The position numbers and the translations under genes are program-made. Positions 18,301 through 25,376 of a DNA stretch of 64,000 bases are shown here, piece by piece; position 1 is the stretch's first letter, and every line of letters starts with the position of its first letter. Origin of the DNA: Bacteroidota bacterium (GTDB lineage Bacteria > Bacteroidota > Bacteroidia > Chitinophagales > Chitinophagaceae); assembly GCA_023417815.1 (NCBI GenBank), contig JAEZEI010000003.1, positions 62,001 to 126,000 on the forward strand. Direction: 5' to 3'. Below the pieces are notes generated by a model. That model ran no database searches. It was not told the DNA's origin and saw nothing but the letters and a program-made list of their open reading frames with translations.

Positions 18301-18542
18301 TTCACGATCTTACTTTCGTGAAACTTCGCGAATTGAGCGTAGGATACAGGCTGCCTGTTGAAAGAATGGGTGTAGGAAGGTATATTAAGAATGCAGTATT
18401 CTCAGTAATTGCACGTAACCCATGGCTGATCTATTCTAAAACGTCTGATTTCGATCCATCTGAGATCTCGAATGTATACGGTGAAGACGGACAGCTTCCA
18501 GGTACAAGGTCAATTGGTGTGAATCTTAAACTAGGTTTCTAA
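15318..18542 (+). CDS. SusC/RagA-family TonB-dependent outer-membrane transporter
   Basis: SusC-type proteins are outer-membrane barrels that import glycans, peptides or other oligomers together with a SusD lid, powered by TonB. The 1074-residue protein has a signal peptide (MRRFLSLFTMLMLCGVLAFA), a carboxypeptidase-regulatory-like domain near residues 24-95 (ISGKVTDPSGKPVPFASV), the TonB-box-like segment IQEVVVTSAF near 95-105, a plug with PLYVVDGTIM and VTVLQGPASAAIFGPDGANG near 165-225, and a large barrel to the C-terminal LKLGF. Codon use is strongly biased toward a few codons, like the ribosomal genes in this window, which suggests very high expression. The gene is 25 bases upstream of susD. 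No glycoside hydrolase, sulfatase, peptidase or regulator lies beside it, so the substrate cannot be inferred. Confidence 0.96.
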   Translation: MRRFLSLFTMLMLCGVLAFAQTRVISGKVTDPSGKPVPFASVVVKGGTTGVQTDVNGEYSIRVNTGDVLQISQTNFNTIEVTVGPGNSITTVMDLRTNTIQEVVVTSAFQTRRTLRSQTSNVQNVSSEQLNTARQQNINNSLAGKVAGAQVRSQSAAALGRETTIRLRGENGLGVGGGPLYVVDGTIMPSANDINTDDVEDVTVLQGPASAAIFGPDGANGAIVITTKRARKNQPGIGVEINSGVVFDKIYITPNYQNAYAGGASADMVRYTWQPGHPEAWRALDGKYYHDYSDDASWGPRMVGQEYIPWYAWYGGHEDSYKTALLTPQPNNGKDFYETGVTATNNVNFSKAGDAYNLRVSYTNFDVKGLIPNSYLKRNTVNANFSMDLGRKLTLGTSINYVQQARNAENNDAYSNQSTGAFNQWFHRDLDMDKMRELRGLRTPSGIYASWNKANPNSYNPANEKAFFGGNYWMNPYAYFDLVQNLDNRHRVYGDISLTYKITNDLRIKGTYRKNQLTTDGTNIYPTELEVSNNQTSFNPYEGTGQAAYGVFSTHSNRQNYELLASYSKKIKDFQINSNAGLDILKTHGRTFSQNTMGGLNVPGLYSLANSKNDINYTEGITNFKRRGLFIRADVGYRNLVFVEGTYRRDYTSAEPVTSNGIETKSVGASFILSDLIKNKSILSFAKLRASYGQILNSLNPYELNTIYAPAAQQFNGNFLMSEPNALVDPALAGSTNDEMELGFETRFLKNRLGLTFTYWDRTNKDFPVSVAVTPSTGYTAIRTNAGEIAKTGVDLQLFANPLRLNNFDWTLNATWGRLLKNEVVEIAPGITRIVTAAGAFSGTSAAYTVSEVGKPWGQMFGGGIKRLNGQPILTADGLFVKEDNVNFGSVLPKYTGGVQNTFTLFKNFTMNVNIDYSYGGKFFSLSDHWGTFSGLTAKTATLNDKGNSIRDAVADGGGVHVFGVDESGHAVDYYVEAQDYWHQFRSANISEVFIHDLTFVKLRELSVGYRLPVERMGVGRYIKNAVFSVIARNPWLIYSKTSDFDPSEISNVYGEDGQLPGTRSIGVNLKLGF

Positions 18543-18567
18543 TCCATTCATCTATTAAAACTTAATC

Positions 18568-20136
18568 ATGAAGCAATCAATATTTAAATCATTTCTTCCC
18601 CTTGCCGCCGGCCTTGTGCTGGTGGGCACGGGTTGTAAGAAACTCCAGGATTTTGGAGATACAAATACAAATCCTCTAGGTACTACCCAGCCCATCACCG
18701 CAGCCCTGCTGACCAATGCGCAGGTAGGTTTGGGTGGAGTAGTTGCCGGAACCGGTACCGGTGGTGTTCGCGGTGGTCTGTACGTTCAGTATTTTGCTGA
18801 AACACAGTACACGGATGCTTCGCTTTACCAGGAACCGCAACTTGAATTCGGAGCATTCTATAATACTTCGATGATGGACCTGCAACAGATCATTGTTCGT
18901 AACTCTGATCCTGCTACTGCAGGTGCTGCTTCAGCATCTGGTTCTAACCAAAGCCAGATCGCGATCGCAAGGATCCTGAAGGCTTATTATTTCTGGAACC
19001 TGACCGACAAGTGGGGTGATATCCCTTACTTCCAGGCCCTCCAGGGTACTGCCATTCTTGAACCTGCTTACGACAGGCAGGAAGATATCTACAAGGATAT
19101 CCTTGAAGAACTTGCAGAAGCTATCGCTCAATTTGACGGTGGCGCTACCGTAAGAGGTGATGTAATGTATGCCGGTAACGAAGCAAAATGGAAAAAACTG
19201 GCTAACTCAATGCGTATGCAAATGGCAATGCGTTTGAGTAAGGTTTATCCAAATGCAGGTGATTATGCTGCTACGCAATTTGCACTTGCAGTAAATGATC
19301 CTAATGGTTACATCTCAACTAACGCAGACAATTTCACTATTCCATGGCCAGGCGGCGCTGCTTACAGGCACCCTTGGTACGACATTTATGATGGCCGTAG
19401 TGACTACGCGCTTTCTAAAACCCTTGCAGATATCCTTGCCGGTTTAAATGATAACCGCCGTTCTGCATTCGGTGCTGCCGGTACTCCGTTCCCTTACGGT
19501 TTGACCAGGGCTGATGCTACAGGTTCTAGCGCACCTGCACCAACTGCCTATGCAAAGGTTCTTGGAAATACTTACAGGGCTGAAAACGCACCATTCGTAG
19601 TGCTTAACGCAGCTTCTACACTTCTTGCTCACGCAGAAGCAGTTCAAAGAGGCTGGGTTTCAGGAGATGCTAAAGCGCTTTATGACGCTGCTATCTCTGC
19701 ATCATTCGATCAGTGGGGCGTATCTGGAGCTGCTACCGTGATCAATGGCGCAGGAAACTATAATTCCGGCGCTGGAGGTGGTAACAACATCGGTTCTAAC
19801 AGCTTTAATTCTGTTACCGGCCAGCACGCAATTACTACCAACCCGATCGAAAGGATCTTCCTTCAGCGTTACCTTGCTCACTATCCTGATGGAAACCAGG
19901 GATGGGCTGAGTGGAGAAGGTCATGCGCTCCGGGAGAACCTAACCCTCGCACTGAACCGGCTGGTATGCCTCATCTCGCTCCAACTGCTTATGCAACAAA
20001 CAGCGGACAAGGTATCCCTCGCAGGTATGTTTACGGAACCAACGAGTACAGCACAAACCCAACCAATGTTAATGCTGCGGTTGACCTGCTGCCAGGCGGA
20101 GACGTAATGTTCGAGCGCGTATGGTGGGACAGATAA
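18568..20136 (+). CDS. SusD/RagB-family lipoprotein
   Basis: SusD proteins are surface lipoproteins that cap the SusC barrel and bind the nutrient. The 522-residue protein starts with a lipoprotein signal (LVLVGTGCKKLQDFGDTNTN, lipidated Cys near residue 23). The family signature WNLTDKWGDIPYFQAL lies near residue 143, and MQMAMRLSKVYP lies in the helical TPR-like core. The sequence resembles the SusD-like group found with peptide- or general-uptake SusC partners as well as glycan systems. Codon bias matches susC. It follows susC by 25 bases, with the next lipoprotein 66 bases downstream behind a stable hairpin (20147-20172). No substrate is visible from sequence. Confidence 0.94.
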   Translation: MKQSIFKSFLPLAAGLVLVGTGCKKLQDFGDTNTNPLGTTQPITAALLTNAQVGLGGVVAGTGTGGVRGGLYVQYFAETQYTDASLYQEPQLEFGAFYNTSMMDLQQIIVRNSDPATAGAASASGSNQSQIAIARILKAYYFWNLTDKWGDIPYFQALQGTAILEPAYDRQEDIYKDILEELAEAIAQFDGGATVRGDVMYAGNEAKWKKLANSMRMQMAMRLSKVYPNAGDYAATQFALAVNDPNGYISTNADNFTIPWPGGAAYRHPWYDIYDGRSDYALSKTLADILAGLNDNRRSAFGAAGTPFPYGLTRADATGSSAPAPTAYAKVLGNTYRAENAPFVVLNAASTLLAHAEAVQRGWVSGDAKALYDAAISASFDQWGVSGAATVINGAGNYNSGAGGGNNIGSNSFNSVTGQHAITTNPIERIFLQRYLAHYPDGNQGWAEWRRSCAPGEPNPRTEPAGMPHLAPTAYATNSGQGIPRRYVYGTNEYSTNPTNVNAAVDLLPGGDVMFERVWWDR

Positions 20137-20146
20137 TATAAATTCT

Positions 20147-20172
20147 AGCTTGCAGCCTTCGGGCTGCAGGCT
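20147..20172 (+). promoter_or_regulatory. intercistronic hairpin with UUCG tetraloop between susD and lipoprotein gene
   Basis: An 11-base-pair stem (arms 20147-20157 and 20162-20172, one G-U pair) is closed by C(TTCG)G. No T run follows, so it is not a standard terminator. It may protect or separate the susCD part of the message from the downstream lipoprotein part. Confidence 0.6.
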
Positions 20173-20202
20173 TAACTTCATACAAATAATAAATAAGCCA
20201 AC

Positions 20203-21162
20203 ATGAAATATTTAAACTTTAAAGCAATTGCCCCGATCGCTCTGGCTTCTGTGCTTTTCACAGCCTGTGAAAAGAAAGAAAAGATCGATCCGATCGGTGA
20301 TCGCGGTCAAACACTTGTAAGGATCCTCGATGGAGGTACTCCTGGTGTAAAAGGTCTTGCGATAGACTTCGTAAACACTGCTACTACAATTGTAGTAGCT
20401 GATATCCGTCGTGATGTTCCAAGCAATGCAGATCTTATGCAGCCAATGACAGTTACCCTCCAGGATGATACTGCCCTTGTATCTGCTACAGGATATACTA
20501 AACTGGACCCAACATGGTATACGTTCACTGATGGTGACGGAATTACCAAAGTAGGAGGCGAAGGCGGTACCTATACCGTAACTTTTGCTCCGGGTGAATT
20601 TGCAAAAGAGATCCGCATTACTATACCTGATGCAACTGTTCTTGATCCAAGCGATAACTATGGCCTTGGATTCAGGATACTTTCTACATCTGGTGGTAAC
20701 ATCACAAACAATAACCTGTTAGTTGCTACTATCGGTGCTAAGAACAAATATGATGGTATTTACCTGATGAAAGGAATTCACCACCGTCCTCCATACAATG
20801 CTTTTCCTTATGAACAAGAAATGCACATGGTTACAGTTGGTGCCAGCAGTGTAAGGTTCTTCTGGCCGCTTGCCGGTGATTTCGGTCATCCAATTGGAAC
20901 TGCAACAGGTGTTAGCTGGTACGGTGCTGCTATTTCACCACAGGTTGATTTTGATCCGGATACTGATCTTGCTACTGATGTGTATAATGTTGGTAGTGCA
21001 ACGCCGATCGAAATGTATAATGATCCTGCAGGTGAGCTGGTCAGCCGCTATGATGAAGGAACGAAAACCATGTACCTGTATTTCTTCTATTACACAGGTG
21101 CTGGCCAGGACTTCTCTAACCGTGGTTGGAGCGATACCCTGACTTATATTGGTTCGCGCTAA
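20203..21162 (+). CDS. susCD-linked lipoprotein, DUF1735/BT_3987-like (first copy)
   Basis: A 319-residue lipoprotein with a short signal and lipobox (ASVLFTACEKKEKIDP, Cys near residue 22). An N-terminal beta-rich domain covers about residues 35-175 (YTVTFAPGEFAKEIRITIP, DATVLDPSDNYGLGFRIL), which resembles the DUF1735-type domains found in SusCD-linked surface lipoproteins; this match is by pattern only. The C-terminal part holds GIHHRPPYNAFPYEQEMHMV and ends SDTLTYIGSR. Such proteins often act as extra surface binding proteins for the nutrient handled by SusCD. The next gene is a close paralogue in the same order. A terminator follows at 21183-21208. Confidence 0.8.
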   Translation: MKYLNFKAIAPIALASVLFTACEKKEKIDPIGDRGQTLVRILDGGTPGVKGLAIDFVNTATTIVVADIRRDVPSNADLMQPMTVTLQDDTALVSATGYTKLDPTWYTFTDGDGITKVGGEGGTYTVTFAPGEFAKEIRITIPDATVLDPSDNYGLGFRILSTSGGNITNNNLLVATIGAKNKYDGIYLMKGIHHRPPYNAFPYEQEMHMVTVGASSVRFFWPLAGDFGHPIGTATGVSWYGAAISPQVDFDPDTDLATDVYNVGSATPIEMYNDPAGELVSRYDEGTKTMYLYFFYYTGAGQDFSNRGWSDTLTYIGSR

Positions 21163-21182
21163 TTATTAGTTAGAATATTATT

Positions 21183-21208
21183 AAGGCCACACATTGTGTG
21201 GCCTTTTT
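21183..21208 (+). terminator. Rho-independent terminator after the first susCD-linked lipoprotein
   Basis: Ten-base arms AAGGCCACAC (21183-21192) and GTGTGGCCTT (21196-21205) form a perfect hairpin with a 3-base loop, followed by TTT. It lies 20 bases after the stop and probably ends most susCD transcripts. Confidence 0.9.
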
Positions 21209-21353
21209 GTTTATGATACTCCTCACATAGTTGTAAACGGATGTTAAAGGTCTGGTTAAGATGTTCACGTTAACAGACGTTTATATTATTCTCAGCCATT
21301 GCTTACTACTTTTGGCATCAATCCTGCTAAACGCAGCCAAACAAATTCAATCT

Positions 21354-22280
21354 ATGAACTACCTGAAGTTTACAAGACCCTTTGCCGGTCTTCTTCTCCT
21401 TGCTACATTCTTTTCAGCCTGTAAAAAAAATGATCTTGTTGATCCTGTTGAAAACAACAGCGGGCAATCCCTGGTGCGAATTGTTAATGGTGGTGCCCCG
21501 GGTATTCAAAAAGAAGCTATCGATTTTGTTGCTGAACCTGTAGTGATCGTTGCCGCAGACATCCGCAGGGATGTTACTGGTGATGATGAATTAAATCAGC
21601 CTGCTACAGTTACCGTTATTGATGATACAGCTGCCGTAAGGGCTGCCGGTCTTATCCTGCTTGATCCATCATGGTATGCAATAGATGAAAGCACCCCAAA
21701 GATCGGTGGAGATGGTGGCACCTTCACCCTGACCTTCCAGCCTGGCGAATTTGCTAAAGCCATAAAGATCACCATCCCGGATGCAACAGTGCTGGATCCT
21801 AACCAAACGTATGGTCTTGGTTTTACGATTCAATCATCGGATAAAGGAAAGATTTCTTCTGCCAAAACACTTGTGGTTGAGATCGGAGCAAAGAATAAAT
21901 ATGATGGTGTTTACCAATTGAAAGGCTTCCATAACAGGCCTACTCTTACCGACCCTTATGATGAGGAAGTTCACCTGATCACTACAGGAGCCAATACAGT
22001 AAAGATGTACTGGCCGGCATTAGGTGCAGATGCACACCCGATTCACGGAGGAACTACCTATTATGGCAGCTTCACCACAGCATTCACTTTTGATGCTGAA
22101 ACCGGCGCACTTACCTCGGTAGTTAATCCATATAATCCACCTGCAACTGTGTTTACGATCGGGCCTGCAACCGACAGTCGTTACGATGAAGGTACAAGAA
22201 CCATCTATGCACAGTATTATTACAGCAATAACCTGGAGCGTATGTTCACCGATACACTTATATATACAGGTTCAAGATAA
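21354..22280 (+). CDS. susCD-linked lipoprotein, DUF1735/BT_3987-like (second copy)
   Basis: A 308-residue paralogue of the preceding lipoprotein. I place the start at the ATG at 21354, since it gives a normal lipoprotein signal (LLLLATFFSACKKNDLVDP, Cys near residue 22); the longer in-frame extension from 21261 adds an unlikely hydrophobic stretch. Shared blocks with the first copy include QSLVRI, VVIVAADIRRDVTGDDELNQ, FTLTFQPGEFAKAIKITIP and DATVLDPNQTYGLGF, and both end DTLxYxGSR. The terminator between the copies suggests the second is read from its own promoter or by read-through. It probably arose by tandem duplication and may bind a related ligand. Confidence 0.8.
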   Translation: MNYLKFTRPFAGLLLLATFFSACKKNDLVDPVENNSGQSLVRIVNGGAPGIQKEAIDFVAEPVVIVAADIRRDVTGDDELNQPATVTVIDDTAAVRAAGLILLDPSWYAIDESTPKIGGDGGTFTLTFQPGEFAKAIKITIPDATVLDPNQTYGLGFTIQSSDKGKISSAKTLVVEIGAKNKYDGVYQLKGFHNRPTLTDPYDEEVHLITTGANTVKMYWPALGADAHPIHGGTTYYGSFTTAFTFDAETGALTSVVNPYNPPATVFTIGPATDSRYDEGTRTIYAQYYYSNNLERMFTDTLIYTGSR

Positions 22281-22301
22281 AACAACCGTAAATAAATGTT
22301 T

Positions 22302-22330
22302 AAGCCCCTTTTTCAAGGGGCTTTTCTTTT
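22302..22330 (+). terminator. Rho-independent terminator after the second lipoprotein
   Basis: Perfect nine-base arms AAGCCCCTT (22302-22310) and AAGGGGCTT (22315-22323) are followed by a T-rich tail. It lies about 20 bases after the stop. Confidence 0.9.
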
Positions 22331-22353
22331 ATCTTTATGCTTAAATAAAACAA

Positions 22354-22656
22354 ATGAGCACTGAACAACAAAGCCTGAATATAGAGATCTCGGAAGAAGT
22401 GGCAGAAGGCACCTACGCTAACCTTGCGATAATAACCCACAGCCATGCGGAATTTGTGATCGATTTTGTGAACGTTATGCCCGGCACGCCTAAAAGCCGT
22501 GTCAAGAACCGCATCATACTCACTCCCTTTCATGCCAAACGCTTCATGAAGGCAATGATCGACAATGTGAAAAAATTCGAAACCGCCAACGGCACCATCC
22601 AGGACATGGACAGCATGGAAATCCCTTTCAATTTCGGCCCTGCAGCGGAAGCTTGA
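22354..22656 (+). CDS. DUF3467 family protein
   Basis: A 100-residue cytoplasmic protein of unknown function. The sequence matches the DUF3467 pattern seen widely in Bacteroidota: EGTYANLAIITHSHAEFVID, then FVNVMPGTPKSRVKNRIILT and HAKRFMKAMIDNVKKFE. No signal peptide, metal site or catalytic pattern is visible. It lies alone between a terminator and a G-rich inverted element, so it is probably monocistronic. Confidence 0.88.
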   Translation: MSTEQQSLNIEISEEVAEGTYANLAIITHSHAEFVIDFVNVMPGTPKSRVKNRIILTPFHAKRFMKAMIDNVKKFETANGTIQDMDSMEIPFNFGPAAEA

Positions 22657-22660
22657 AGAT

Positions 22661-22825
22661 TGGGGTTGGAGGTTGGAAGTTGGAGGTTGGAAGTTTGAGT
22701 TAGGGTTTGATTTTGAAAGTTGATTTTTTTAGATAGGTAATGAATTTTATAGTTGACATTTGATTTTTTTTAAACTGCAACCAACCTCCATCCTCCAACC
22801 TCCAACTTCAAACTTCCAACTTCCC
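22661..22825. repeat. G-rich/C-rich inverted intergenic repeat, copy 1
   Basis: The left half (about 22664-22698) is made of 14-base units GTTGGAGGTTGGAA repeated twice and then AAGTTTGAG. After an AT-rich centre (about 22700-22777) the right half (about 22779-22824) carries the complementary CCAACCTCC and CTTCCAAC units, so the whole could fold into a long imperfect hairpin. It sits between the convergent DUF3467 and radC genes. A related element lies at 24574-24645. Confidence 0.75.
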
Positions 22826-22826
22826 C

Positions 22827-23528
22827 TTACATCATCCCTTCATCCGCAAAACTGAAATAACCTTCTTCGCTCACAATGATATGATCCAGCACTTTGATGT
22901 CCATGTAGGAGGCGGCGTGGCGGATCTTTTCTGTTATTTCTTCATCGGCGCGGCTGGGACGGAGATTGCCGGAGGGGTGGTTATGGCTTAGAATGATAGA
23001 AGTGGCCTCTTCTTGGATGGCTTTGCGGAGTATGATTCGGGGATCGGCAACAGTTCCGGTGATCCCGCCACGGCTGATGATCTCAAAATGCTTGATCTTA
23101 TTTGCACGGTTAAGGAAAACCACTGCAAAAACCTCGTAGCTGAAGTCTTTAAGCAGGGCCTTCAGGTATTCGGCGATCTCATTGCTGCTTTTCACCGGGA
23201 GCCTCTCAAGAAAAGATGATGCATGCCTTCTCCTGCCAAGTTCCAGCGCAGCTGCGATCATTACCGCCTTTGCAGCTCCTATTCCTTTTACCTTCTGCAG
23301 GTCTTTTACAGACAATTTCCCCAGTTCATTCAGGTTATGACGGCCTAATTCCAGGATCTCTCTTGCGAGATCTACTGCAGATTTCTGCCTGTTCCCATTG
23401 GCGATAAGCAGGGCGATCAGTTCAGAATCGCTGAGGGCATCGCAGCCATTGCGAAGCATTTTTTCGCGTGGGCGGTCGCCCGGAGCCCATAAGCGGATTG
23501 GATTCGAACCCTTTTTTTCATTTTCCAT
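22827..23528 (-). CDS. radC: RadC-family JAB/MPN protein
   Basis: A 233-residue protein of the RadC/UPF0758 family. The start is taken as the ATG at 23528, which gives the usual short N-terminus; the longer frame adds 23 residues unlike the family. It has an N-terminal helix-hairpin-helix (VKDLQKVKGIGAAKAVMIAA near residue 80) and a C-terminal JAB/MPN domain with the metal-site motif SHNHPSG followed by SRADEEIT. The original DNA-repair role of RadC has been disputed and the true substrate is unknown. It is divergent from prs with 77 bases between the starts. Confidence 0.93.
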   Translation of the reverse strand: MENEKKGSNPIRLWAPGDRPREKMLRNGCDALSDSELIALLIANGNRQKSAVDLAREILELGRHNLNELGKLSVKDLQKVKGIGAAKAVMIAAALELGRRRHASSFLERLPVKSSNEIAEYLKALLKDFSYEVFAVVFLNRANKIKHFEIISRGGITGTVADPRIILRKAIQEEATSIILSHNHPSGNLRPSRADEEITEKIRHAASYMDIKVLDHIIVSEEGYFSFADEGMM

Positions 23529-23605
23529 GTTTTCTCTTTTCAGGTGCCATAAACAAAATGTATTTTCGCAAATCTTCTTTACAATAACCGCCAACAAACA
23601 CTTAC

Positions 23606-24562
23606 ATGGAAATCAGCAATGCCAAGATATTCTCCGGTACGGGTTCGCAGTATCTTGCTGAAAGAATAGCCACTAAATTCGGAGCCCCACTGGGGAAGGT
23701 CAATATTCAGCGGTTCAGCGATGGTGAGATAGGGGTGGAGTTCATGGAAAGCATCAGGGGGCGGTTCGTATTCCTTGTGCAGAGCACTTTTGCCCCTGCC
23801 GATAACCTCATGGAATTGTTGCTGATGATCGATGCAGCAAAAAGAGCCTCTGCCTATAAGGTGATCGCAGTTATCCCATACTATGGTTTTGCCCGCCAGG
23901 ATCGTAAAGACAAACCCCGTGTGGCTATCGGTTCCAAACTGGTGGCAAATATGCTTGTGGCAGCTGGCGCCGACAGGGTCATTACCATGGACCTACACGC
24001 TCCGCAGATCCAGGGGTATTTCGATATCCCGGTAGATCACCTCGATTCTTCGGCCATTTTCATCCCATATATTGAAAGCCTGGATCTCCCTAACCTCACC
24101 TTTGCGGCGCCGGATGTGGGCAGCGCTAACAGGATCAGGGAGATAGCCACCTATTTTGAATGTGAAATGGTGATCTGCGACAAGCACCGCAAGCGCGCCA
24201 ACGAGATCGCCAGTATGGTGGTGATCGGCGACGTTACCGACCGCGATATAGTACTTATTGATGATATCTGCGATACCGGAGGAACCCTTGCCAAAAGTGC
24301 CGGCCTGATGAAGGAAAATGGCGCCCGCAGCGTTCGTGCCCTGTGCACCCACCCGGTCCTCAGCGGAAATGCCTACCAGAACATTGAAAACTCCGTTCTG
24401 GAAGAACTGGTCGTATGCGACACTATCCCTCTCCGCCAGAAAAGCAACAAGATCAAGGTGTTATCCACCGATGAACTCTTTGCCGTAACCATCCGCCACG
24501 CCTTCGAAAATAAGAGCATAAACAGTTTGTTTATGAGGCATAGGCTGAAGCATAAAGCATAA
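23606..24562 (+). CDS. prs: ribose-phosphate pyrophosphokinase
   Basis: Prs makes PRPP from ribose 5-phosphate and ATP for purine, pyrimidine, NAD, His and Trp synthesis. The 318-residue protein is of normal length. Motifs include NIQRFSDGEIGVEF near residue 33, YYGFARQDRKDKPR near 92, the metal-binding ITMDLHAPQIQGYFDIP near 127, and the PRPP loop DIVLIDDICDTGGTLAKSA near 215. It stands upstream of rplY with a G-rich inverted element between them, so the two are probably not simply co-transcribed. Confidence 0.97.
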   Translation: MEISNAKIFSGTGSQYLAERIATKFGAPLGKVNIQRFSDGEIGVEFMESIRGRFVFLVQSTFAPADNLMELLLMIDAAKRASAYKVIAVIPYYGFARQDRKDKPRVAIGSKLVANMLVAAGADRVITMDLHAPQIQGYFDIPVDHLDSSAIFIPYIESLDLPNLTFAAPDVGSANRIREIATYFECEMVICDKHRKRANEIASMVVIGDVTDRDIVLIDDICDTGGTLAKSAGLMKENGARSVRALCTHPVLSGNAYQNIENSVLEELVVCDTIPLRQKSNKIKVLSTDELFAVTIRHAFENKSINSLFMRHRLKHKA

Positions 24563-24573
24563 GGGTGGTGATT

Positions 24574-24645
24574 GGAGGTTCGAAGTTTGAGGTTTGAGGT
24601 TAGGACTAAAATAACTTCCAACATCAAACCTCCAACCTCAAACTA
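24574..24645. repeat. G-rich/C-rich inverted intergenic repeat, copy 2
   Basis: The left half holds GAGGTT, GAAGTTTGAGGTTTGAGG units (about 24574-24602), and the right half AACTTCCAAC and CAAACCTCCAACCTCAAAC (about 24611-24645). The halves are complementary across a short centre and the words match the element at 22661-22825. It lies between prs and rplY. Confidence 0.7.
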
Positions 24646-24680
24646 TTTCCTTATCTTCGCGCCTCATAAAAATTTTTTAA

Positions 24681-25277
24681 ATGAGAACAATTACAATCAA
24701 CGGACAATTGAGGACCGAAAGCGGAAAAAAAGCCACCCGCCAACTTCGCTCTCAACAACTCGTGCCTGGTGTAATTTACGGTGGTGAAAAAGAGATCAAT
24801 TTTGCTGCTCCTGCACCTGAATTCAAAGGCATCGTTTACACCTCAGAATTCATGCTTGCAGACATCAGCCTCGATGGAAAGAGCTACAAATGCATTCTTA
24901 AAGACCTGCAGTTCGATAAGGTAACCGACGAATTGATCCACGTAGATTTTATGGAACTGGTTGAAGACAAGAAAGTGATAGCAAACCTTCCTATCAAGTT
25001 CACAGGTACTCCTGCTGGTGTTAAGGCTGGTGGTAAACTTGTAACCAAGATGAAGAGCCTGAAGGTAAAAACCCTTCCAAAATACCTAAAAGAGCATATC
25101 GAAGTGGACATCACTGATCTTGAACTTAATGGCAATATCAGGGTGGAAGATGTGAAAACAGAAGGAATGGAGATCATGAACTCTCCTCGTATCCCTATGG
25201 CATCTGTAACCATGACGCGCCAGCTTAAACAGGCTGAATCTGCTGAAGCGAAAGCTGCAGCTCCTGCAAAGAAATAA
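24681..25277 (+). CDS. rplY: 50S ribosomal protein L25/general stress protein Ctc
   Basis: The protein binds 5S rRNA in the large ribosomal subunit. At 198 residues it is the long CTC form: an N-terminal L25 domain over about residues 1-92 (SQQLVPGVIYGG, DISLDGKSYKCILKDLQFD) and a C-terminal TL5-like beta domain (GTPAGVKAGGKL, LKVKTLPKYLKEHIEVDIT), with an Ala/Lys-rich tail. A near-consensus -7 box (TATCTTCG at 24652-24659) lies just upstream of the ATG. A terminator follows at 25301-25325. Confidence 0.96.
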   Translation: MRTITINGQLRTESGKKATRQLRSQQLVPGVIYGGEKEINFAAPAPEFKGIVYTSEFMLADISLDGKSYKCILKDLQFDKVTDELIHVDFMELVEDKKVIANLPIKFTGTPAGVKAGGKLVTKMKSLKVKTLPKYLKEHIEVDITDLELNGNIRVEDVKTEGMEIMNSPRIPMASVTMTRQLKQAESAEAKAAAPAKK

Positions 25278-25300
25278 TCAGGATACAGATATTAATGGAG

Positions 25301-25325
25301 ATGCCCTTGCGAAAGGGCATTTTTC
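25301..25325 (+). terminator. Rho-independent terminator after rplY
   Basis: Perfect arms ATGCCCTT (25301-25308) and AAGGGCAT (25313-25320) with a 4-base loop are followed by TTTT. It lies 23 bases after the stop codon. Confidence 0.9.
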
Positions 25326-25349
25326 ATTTCCGTACCCCATAAACTTGTT

Positions 25350-25357
25350 TACCTTTG
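25350..25357 (+). promoter_or_regulatory. -7 promoter box of yidC
   Basis: TACCTTTG matches the Bacteroidota TAnnTTTG consensus exactly and ends 19 bases before the yidC ATG. No clear TTG element is visible at the normal spacing. Confidence 0.6.
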
Positions 25358-25376
25358 CACCTCTTAAAAAGTTGAC

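Noticed and set aside
21261..21353. N-terminal extension of the second susCD-linked lipoprotein
   Set aside because: It would place the lipobox about 55 residues from the start; the ATG at 21354 gives a normal lipoprotein signal and matches the paralogue.
15318..22280. Polysaccharide utilisation locus
   Set aside because: There are no glycoside hydrolases, lyases, sulfatases or sensor/anti-sigma genes, so only a SusCD uptake unit is claimed.
22661..22825. CRISPR-like repeat array
   Set aside because: The repeats are short, contiguous and inverted around the centre; there are no regular spacers and no cas genes.
23500..23515. tRNA-like GGTTCGAATCC motif on the minus strand
   Set aside because: It is the coding sequence for the N-terminal KKGSNPI of RadC. 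No acceptor, D or anticodon arms fit around it.
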